In this document: positions 7,280-11,323 of the stretch, in pieces
Layout of the letters: the number at the start of each line of letters is the position of its first letter
Numbering within the stretch: the stretch's first letter is position 1
DNA from: Bacillota bacterium
GTDB lineage: Bacteria; Bacillota; Clostridia; Christensenellales; CAG-138
Direction: 5' to 3'
Assembly (NCBI GenBank): GCA_023416175.1
Contig: JAEZIE010000063.1
Span: 1-11,323 of the forward strand
Length of the DNA stretch: 11,323 bases
Made by a program: the position numbers and the translations under genes
Notes under the pieces: generated by a model
The model's input: only the letters and a program-made list of their open reading frames with translations
Database searches by the model: none
Told to the model about the DNA's origin: nothing

Positions 7280-8065
7280 ATGGCACAAATAACGGTACAA
7301 TCGGTGGACAGAGTTCTGGATATTATAGAAGCTATCTCCCGCAACCAACGTCCCATGGCGCTAACCGAGTTATCAGATGCGGTGGCCTTGCACAAGACCA
7401 CTACCTATCGTCTTTTGAATTCCTTAGCTGCCAGAGGTTATGTATGCAAGGACGAGAATACCGGCTATTACCGCCTCACCATGCGTCTTTTAGAGATTTC
7501 CAGCAGGGCCCTAAGCGGGCACAATTTGCTTACACTTTCCGTTCCGGTTCTCGAAAAGTTGGCAGCCACTACTCAAGAGGTTGTGCATCTGGTCATTCGA
7601 GATCAGGATGAGATCGCCTATCTGTTTAAGCATGATCCCTCCAATAGTTCCGTCCGCATGTCTTCCCATGTTGGCATGCACAACCCAATGTATTGCACTG
7701 CCGTTGGCAAAAGTATTCTGGCTTACCTTCCGGATGAGGAGATTGCAGGAATATTTTCCCGCAGCTCGATCGAGCGTTTCACAGATACTACTCTGACAAC
7801 GCTGCCTGCACTAATGCAGGATGTGATGGCGACACGCAAGCGCGGCTACGCCATAGATAATGAAGAGCATGAGAGTGGCATTCGCTGCATCGGTGCGACA
7901 CTGTTCGATTATCGCCAGGTGCCCATCGGCGCAATCAGCGTATCCGCCCCCTCTACACGCATGAGCGACATCCATATCCAAAAGACTGCCCCCCTCGTGA
8001 TTAGCGCCGCGCATGATATTTCCTTGCGCTTGGGGCAACCTGCCAGCACGGATCTACCTATCTAA
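7280..8065 (+). CDS. IclR-family transcriptional regulator (probable KdgR-like controller of the adjacent operon)
   Basis: This 261-residue cytosolic DNA-binding regulator is the family's typical length. Residues 1-65 form the winged helix-turn-helix (SVDRVLDIIEAIS, then ALTELSDAVALHKTTTYRLLNSLAARGYV). Residues from about 80 form the GAF-like effector domain, including GMHNPMYCTAVGKSILAYL. The IclR signature region NEEHESGIRCIGATLFDYRQVPIGAISVSAP spans 194-224. The start is ATG 7280 with AAAAAGG ten bases upstream; an earlier in-frame codon at 7247 has no ribosome binding site. It is divergent from the eda-kdgK-transporter operon, with tandem palindromes between them. The natural inference is that it represses the operon until a sugar-acid intermediate such as KDG or KDPG binds. 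The effector is not readable from sequence, and activation rather than repression is possible in this family. Confidence 0.92.
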   Translation: MAQITVQSVDRVLDIIEAISRNQRPMALTELSDAVALHKTTTYRLLNSLAARGYVCKDENTGYYRLTMRLLEISSRALSGHNLLTLSVPVLEKLAATTQEVVHLVIRDQDEIAYLFKHDPSNSSVRMSSHVGMHNPMYCTAVGKSILAYLPDEEIAGIFSRSSIERFTDTTLTTLPALMQDVMATRKRGYAIDNEEHESGIRCIGATLFDYRQVPIGAISVSAPSTRMSDIHIQKTAPLVISAAHDISLRLGQPASTDLPI

Positions 8066-8086
8066 TAGACGACTTTCCTGAAATAA

Positions 8087-8115
8087 AAAAGAGCTGCTTA
8101 TACGATAGCTCTTTT
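8087..8115 (+). terminator. intrinsic terminator after the IclR-family gene
   Basis: A perfect 9-base stem, AAAAGAGCT (8087-8095) pairing with AGCTCTTTT (8107-8115), has an 11-base loop and begins 21 bases after the regulator's stop codon. The A and T runs are within the arms, so it could act in both directions. The stem is only moderately GC-rich, so efficiency may be modest. Confidence 0.7.
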
Positions 8116-8295
8116 CATAATGATCATACCTTACTAGCGAATGCCTATTCCAAAATGTGCAGGACAATCAACCTCCTACTATCCCAAGCGGTTATCCAAC
8201 CTCCCATTATGCTTTGGGTTTTAATAAAGCACTTGGTGCCCTATAAAAAAGTTTGGCAAAAGTTAGAAAAGTTGACCAAAACACTATAGACAACG
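8116..8295. other. non-coding spacer with short degenerate repeats, no gene seen
   Basis: The intergenic stretch 8066-8429 carries the two terminators and otherwise no supported gene. Within it, CAACCTCCTACTAT (8169-8182) and CAACCTCCCATTAT (8197-8210) are 12/14 identical and 28 bases apart. AAAAGTT occurs three times, at 8247, 8258 and 8267. These could be remnants of a mobile element end, but no transposase fragment or target duplication is visible. Confidence 0.35.
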
Positions 8296-8342
8296 AAAAA
8301 ACGCCCATCTCGCGCTACAATGTGGCAAAAGGCAGGCGTTTT
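8296..8342 (-). terminator. intrinsic terminator downstream of the TauE/SafE remnant
   Basis: Read on the minus strand, AAAACGCC (from 8335-8342) pairs with GGCGTTTT (8298-8305), and the T run continues to six bases (8296-8301). The loop is long (29 bases) and may fold internally. It lies about 90 bases after the stop of the minus-strand permease remnant, so it probably ends transcripts coming from the DMT transporter gene and the remnant. Confidence 0.6.
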
Positions 8343-8429
8343 ACTTATGATGAGCATTCGTAAATACAGATTAAAATAATGAAATATAGAGACTTAACTT
8401 GCATGAACAATACAGCTTAATTTTAAGCT

Positions 8430-9050
8430 TTAGCAGGTGGCGTATTGAACGATGTTGTAGATACCAAGAAGGACAATAATACCTAGCAGTACAAAAAAAA
8501 GGCGATCCGTTTTCTCGTTGTCAATATGTTTCGCAATTCTTCTGCCAACATAGCCCCCGATCGCACCGGAAATCATCATCGAAATCAGCATTCCCCATTT
8601 TATGGATGGTATTTCACCTTGTATAAACGTACTGATCAAGTTTGCGACCTGGCTGAACAGAATGATATAGAGCGAATTGAGAGCCGCCGTTTTACTATCC
8701 ATGGAAAAGAAATAGGACAGTACTATTAGATTAAACGGTCCTCCACCGATGTTTAGAAAGGAGGAAAGCAAACCAAGGATAAGGCCGATCGCCAAGTTCA
8801 TGGCAGTGCTTCCGATTTTTTTTGTTTGAATAAATTGACGACGGAGCATATAAACGAAAGTGCAAAGGGTCAGAAGAACCAGGAGCACACTTTGAATCAC
8901 TCCAAGAATTCCCTCGGCAGTTATTGACCCTTTGATCAAGACAAACAGCAGCTTACCTATTACGCCACCAATTGCTGCTCCGATAGCAAGCCATACCGTA
9001 CCAAAGCCTGATTGTTGCGTTTCGTGGCCCTTTTTTAAAGCGTTTGAATG
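8430..9050 (-). pseudogene. 5'-truncated TauE/SafE-family permease (probable pseudogene)
   Basis: The open frame encodes the C-terminal three quarters of a TauE/SafE (sulfite/organosulfonate exporter-like) membrane protein. It reads WLAIGAAIGGVIGKLLF, then hydrophobic segments, the second-repeat motif SSFLNIGGGPFNL, KTAALNSLYIILFSQ and the conserved end. Family members are usually about 250 residues. Here only 206 codons are open and the first repeat, with its own GxGGG motif, is missing. Homology-like sequence runs upstream of the only plausible start (TTG 8937-8939) and reaches a TAG at 9051-9053, just 26 bases from the end of the DMT gene, so no room remains for the missing N-terminus. No good ribosome binding site was found. 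A deletion that removed the 5' part is the simplest reading. A shorter protein from TTG 8939 (169 residues) remains possible. TauE/SafE membership is firm; the original substrate is unknown. Confidence 0.75.
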
Positions 9051-9079
9051 CTAAAGTTGGCTGGTCTGGGAATCTTGGC

Positions 9080-10246
9080 TCAATCCTTGCCGTCTCCTAT
9101 CAAACTGGTAGCTTCGTTTGGATCTGGCGCTTCTCTATCTACCTCATCTAAGAATATAAAGTTTGCGCCGCATCGATAGCCACTACAATGGTTGCGGGCC
9201 GAAGGTTGCATCGTCCAGCAGTGAGGGCAGCAAATACCATGTTTCGGGCGCGTGTCGAACACAACATCTGGATTTTGCGAAAAAGATTCAGCCGCAAGTA
9301 CCAGAAGATATGCCCAATAAGCTTCTTTCTCTCCTTGAATCTGTTCATGAAGTTGCTGTACTTTTCTCTCCTTACGGAGATAGGTCTGCTCAAGCAGCAT
9401 GTTATCGCCTATGCCCATGGAAATCAACAGCCCGGCTTCAAAGCTTGCTTCAGAATATCCCTTCTTTGTGATAAGATCCAGCACGATCCCCGTAAATACC
9501 TGGCCCATGAAGGACAGCAGCGTCAGCCTAAACCCTGGGACTTTAGGCACAATGATATTAAAGAGTAATACGACCACAACACCCATTGTACCACCCAAAT
9601 AGATCCAACCATCGGATGAAATCACAAACCCGTCAAAGATTGGGTCGGCTCTTCCCCAAAGAAAGAGCCCTGCGGCAGCAATGGCTAATCCAACAACATG
9701 GTTGATGAACGAACCATGCAACGCACCGATGCGCTCCGATAATCTTGCATTGATCGTACGGGAAAGCACGACCGTGACACCTCCACCCAGGGAAAGTAAG
9801 ACTGCGTATAAAGCGTTCTTTGCGGAATTATCCAGCATCATAAGCAGACCGATGACGGAGAAGCTCAGCCCAATCAGCATTGGCTTTTTAAATGGATATT
9901 TCCGCATACCAAACAACCCGAAGCTATCGATGACCAGAGACGTTGCAGTTTGTCCCAAAATGCTCAGGGCAACGATACTTGTCAAACTGATCTTTCCGTA
10001 GGCCAAGTTATTGAACACCACCGTCAATACGCCAATGCCCCCGCCCATATACAGCCACAGGGGAATGCCGTGCCGATGTAATGCGTTCTTCCGGCGTAGT
10101 TTGATGAGTAAAAAGGCAAAGAAACTGCCAACGATATGAATGATGGCTGTCGCACCAAACACACCGTATTGCATCGTGAGCGCGCCGTTGACTGCAACCA
10201 TAACGGCAACGATCACACCGATCAATAGAGACAACAAATCGTACAT
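9080..10246 (-). CDS. YdcZ/DUF606-type DMT transporter with C-terminal zinc-ribbon-like tail
   Basis: This 388-residue membrane protein belongs to the drug/metabolite transporter superfamily, YdcZ (DUF606) branch. Residues 1 to about 295 hold two five-helix repeats: the first starts LLIGVIVAVMVAVNGALTMQYG and includes SIVALSILGQTATSLVIDSFGLFG; the second contains ALHGSFINHVVGLAIAA and TLLSFMGQVFTGIVLDLI. Two-repeat members are normally about 300 residues, so roughly 90 residues are extra. The tail begins with a charged, probably coiled-coil stretch (YLRKERKVQQLHEQIQGEKE). It ends with a zinc-ribbon-like module: Cys340-x2-Cys343 and Cys354-x4-Cys359, followed by an aromatic/acidic strand. The ATG has a near-perfect AGGAGGTGAT ribosome binding site, implying strong translation. 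It is divergent from spoVT and upstream of the permease remnant. The substrate is unknown; the tail may sense metal or bind a partner (inference). Confidence 0.87.
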   Translation of the reverse strand: MYDLLSLLIGVIVAVMVAVNGALTMQYGVFGATAIIHIVGSFFAFLLIKLRRKNALHRHGIPLWLYMGGGIGVLTVVFNNLAYGKISLTSIVALSILGQTATSLVIDSFGLFGMRKYPFKKPMLIGLSFSVIGLLMMLDNSAKNALYAVLLSLGGGVTVVLSRTINARLSERIGALHGSFINHVVGLAIAAAGLFLWGRADPIFDGFVISSDGWIYLGGTMGVVVVLLFNIIVPKVPGFRLTLLSFMGQVFTGIVLDLITKKGYSEASFEAGLLISMGIGDNMLLEQTYLRKERKVQQLHEQIQGEKEAYWAYLLVLAAESFSQNPDVVFDTRPKHGICCPHCWTMQPSARNHCSGYRCGANFIFLDEVDREAPDPNEATSLIGDGKD

Positions 10247-10293
10247 GCCATCACCTCCTGATCAAAGTATAATTCGGTGTGTTGACAGGAAGA

Positions 10294-10309
10294 TATGACA
10301 GATGTCATA
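10294..10309. promoter_or_regulatory. perfect 16-base palindrome upstream of the DMT transporter gene
   Basis: TATGACA (10294-10300), GA, TGTCATA (10303-10309) forms exact 7-base arms around a 2-base centre, 48 bases upstream of the DMT start codon. A further TGACA lies at 10283-10287. It has the size and symmetry of an operator for a dimeric regulator. No matching regulator gene is in the window, and I could not find a convincing sigma-A promoter next to it. Confidence 0.45.
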
Positions 10310-10397
10310 GCCATGGTATATGTTTTAGCGAGATGAGCTTTCATCACGATTCTATATGCTACCTACTTATTGACCACATTACCCGATAGACGTGAGC

Positions 10398-10553
10398 TTA
10401 TATCGCATACTGCGAGCTGACTAATTTCAATTTGTCACGCAGCTTAAAGGGAACATTGAACAGTCTTAATGCCGTTTGTGATGGCACTTCGATATGGGTT
10501 CCCTCACAAATCCTTACTATTATTTTACCAGACAAATAGGGCACTTTCCTCAT
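10398..10553 (-). CDS. possible 51-residue small protein, unrecognised
   Basis: The divergent intergenic region 10247-10749 contains a minus-strand ATG frame of 51 codons plus stop. Its product is mixed basic and hydrophobic, beginning MRKVPYLSGKIIVRICEG and ending KLKLVSSQYAI, with no signal peptide, obvious membrane segment or known motif. No good Shine-Dalgarno precedes the ATG, and a frame of this length is expected by chance in 500 bases. It is listed because it is the longest plausible minus-strand frame in an otherwise empty stretch and would be co-directional with the DMT gene. It may well not be a gene. Confidence 0.15.
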   Translation of the reverse strand: MRKVPYLSGKIIVRICEGTHIEVPSQTALRLFNVPFKLRDKLKLVSSQYAI

Positions 10554-10676
10554 CAAGCAGCAGCACCCAGGGGTAAAAACCTGCTTAAGGTGTACAACAA
10601 GGTCTATGCACCTCTCCGAATTCTCAATAACATATATTTATATCACGCTGAATTTTTCAAGTTTTGCTTATTGTCC

Positions 10677-10705
10677 GCATAAAACCCATAAAGCAACAAA
10701 TACTA
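10677..10705 (+). promoter_or_regulatory. sigma-G-like (forespore) promoter candidate for spoVT
   Basis: GCATA (10677-10681) and AATACTA (10699-10705) are spaced by 17 bases. The forespore sigma-G consensus is roughly GMATR, 17-18 bases, CATnnTA, so only the first base of the -10 element deviates. The predicted start is near 10711-10713, giving a leader of about 38 bases. In Bacillus subtilis spoVT is known to be transcribed by sigma-G, which fits. The motif is short, so the call rests partly on the gene's identity. Confidence 0.45.
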
Positions 10706-10739
10706 CTCCTGCATCCAAAAAACGCAGGCAAGCAGGAGG
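10706..10739 (+). promoter_or_regulatory. spoVT ribosome binding site with upstream sequestering arm
   Basis: AGGAGG (10734-10739) lies 10 bases before the TTG start and decides the start of spoVT. CTCCTGC (10706-10712) is exactly complementary to GCAGGAG (10732-10738) and could hide the site in a 7-pair stem with a 19-base loop. A second GCAGG (10724-10728) could compete for the same arm. A transcript starting at the predicted sigma-G start (about 10712) would lack most of the 5' arm and so stay open, while read-through transcripts would carry it. Confidence 0.45.
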
Positions 10740-10749
10740 TTTTTTCATT

Positions 10750-11307
10750 TTGAAAGCGACAGGAATTGTAAGGCGTATCGATGAACTCGGGCGCGTTGTT
10801 ATCCCAAAAGAAATCCGCAGAACCCTCCGCATCAGGGAGGGAGACCCGTTGGAGATTTTTACTGACCGCGAAGGGGAAGTCATACTCAAAAAGTACTCGC
10901 CCATCGGCGAGTTAAATGATTTTTCCCGTGAATACGCGGTGGCCATGCACCAAAACCTTGGGCATATTGCAGCGATTTGCGACAAAGATGTGATCATCAC
11001 CGTTGCGGGCGGCAGCAGGCGCGAGCTTTTGGAAAAAGCCATCCACGAGGACGTGGAACAGGTGATGCAGGCGCGTACCAAGGTGATGCGCTCCGCCGTC
11101 AAGGGAGAGGAGCTTCTTGCCATCACAGAGGGCGATGAAGAAAATCATCCCTATCGGGCTCAGGTGATCGTGCCGATTCTCGCGGAAGGCGATGCGATCG
11201 GCGCCGTCATGCTCCTTTCCCGCGAGCCGGACGTCGTGATGGGACCAATGGAATTGAAGGTTGCCGAGACGGCCGCAAGCTTTATCGGCAAACAAATGGA
11301 ACAATGA
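10750..11307 (+). CDS. spoVT: stage V sporulation protein T (AbrB-type regulator)
   Basis: This 185-residue forespore transcription factor (B. subtilis SpoVT is 178) adjusts sigma-G-dependent gene expression during spore formation. Residues 1-53 are the SpoVT/AbrB swapped-hairpin DNA-binding domain: MKATGIVRRIDELGRVVIPK, RRTLRIREGDPLEIF and EVILKKYSP are almost identical to the known protein. Residues from about 55 form the GAF-like domain, ending VAETAASFIGKQMEQ, again very close to the B. subtilis C-terminus. I chose TTG 10750 because AGGAGG lies ten bases upstream and the protein then begins MKATGIVRR as in homologues. An open frame reaching 10606 adds 48 unrelated residues and was rejected. 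The gene marks the organism as an endospore former. It is divergent from the DMT gene and unrelated to the sugar operon. Confidence 0.97.
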   Translation: MKATGIVRRIDELGRVVIPKEIRRTLRIREGDPLEIFTDREGEVILKKYSPIGELNDFSREYAVAMHQNLGHIAAICDKDVIITVAGGSRRELLEKAIHEDVEQVMQARTKVMRSAVKGEELLAITEGDEENHPYRAQVIVPILAEGDAIGAVMLLSREPDVVMGPMELKVAETAASFIGKQMEQ

Positions 11308-11323
11308 TAGAACGTAAAACGGA
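11304..11323 (+). CDS. possible start of a next gene, cut by the window edge
   Basis: An ATG at 11304 overlaps the spoVT stop in the four-base form ATGA, a common sign of translational coupling, and stays open for the remaining 20 bases (MIERKT...). There is no strong ribosome binding site and far too little sequence to identify a product. It could be coincidence. Confidence 0.25.

Noticed and set aside
8430..9050. Idea that the TauE/SafE gene plus kinase, aldolase and importer make a sulfosugar (sulfoquinovose) pathway.
   Set aside because: The permease gene is truncated and lies beyond the regulator and two terminators, outside the operon. A KDG kinase is not needed in the sulfo-Entner-Doudoroff route, and no sulfosugar-specific enzyme is present.
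10494..10682. 62-codon plus-strand frame upstream of spoVT.
   Set aside because: It has no ribosome binding site, atypical aromatic-rich composition, and runs over the predicted spoVT promoter.
10606..10749. 48-codon N-terminal extension of SpoVT.
   Set aside because: The residues bear no relation to SpoVT, whereas TTG 10750 with AGGAGG gives the conserved MKATGIVRR beginning.

Overview
The window looks like the chromosome of an endospore-forming Firmicute of the class Clostridia. The main reasons are a clear SpoVT gene at the right edge, strong AGGAGG-type ribosome binding sites, frequent TTG/GTG starts, and a lipoprotein sugar-binding protein with a lipobox typical of Gram-positive ABC importers. 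Base composition by eye is moderate (near half GC). I cannot name a genus. No rRNA, tRNA, CRISPR array, integrase or intact insertion sequence was seen.

Left and centre (26-6932, all minus strand): a seven-gene cluster with short gaps, read from right to left. The order is KDPG aldolase (eda), 2-keto-3-deoxygluconate kinase (kdgK), RbsC-type sugar permease, RbsA-type double ATPase, sugar-binding lipoprotein, aldo/keto reductase, and a VOC/glyoxalase-fold protein. A monosaccharide or sugar acid would be imported by the ABC system. KDG would be phosphorylated by KdgK and split by Eda into pyruvate and glyceraldehyde 3-phosphate. The enzymes that convert the imported sugar to KDG (dehydrogenase, isomerase or dehydratase) are not in the window. 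The reductase and the VOC protein are the candidates for substrate-specific or detoxifying steps.

Control region (6933-7279): the operon and a divergent IclR-family regulator gene (7280-8065, plus) face away from each other. The operon has a good sigma-A-like promoter (TTGACG-17-TATCCT on minus). Just downstream of it are two tandem near-identical 17-bp palindromes whose centres are 20 bp apart, which look like IclR operators. The regulator has its own promoter (TTGAAT-17-TAATAT).

Middle right (8066-10246): two terminator-like hairpins lie between the regulator and a 5'-truncated TauE/SafE permease remnant (minus). Next comes a YdcZ-type DMT transporter (minus) with an unusual cytoplasmic tail that looks like a coiled coil followed by a four-cysteine zinc ribbon.

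Right edge (10247-11323): a 500-base divergent intergenic region holds a perfect 16-bp palindrome upstream of the DMT gene. spoVT (plus) follows, with a sigma-G-like promoter and a strong Shine-Dalgarno. The start of a next gene may overlap the spoVT stop codon.
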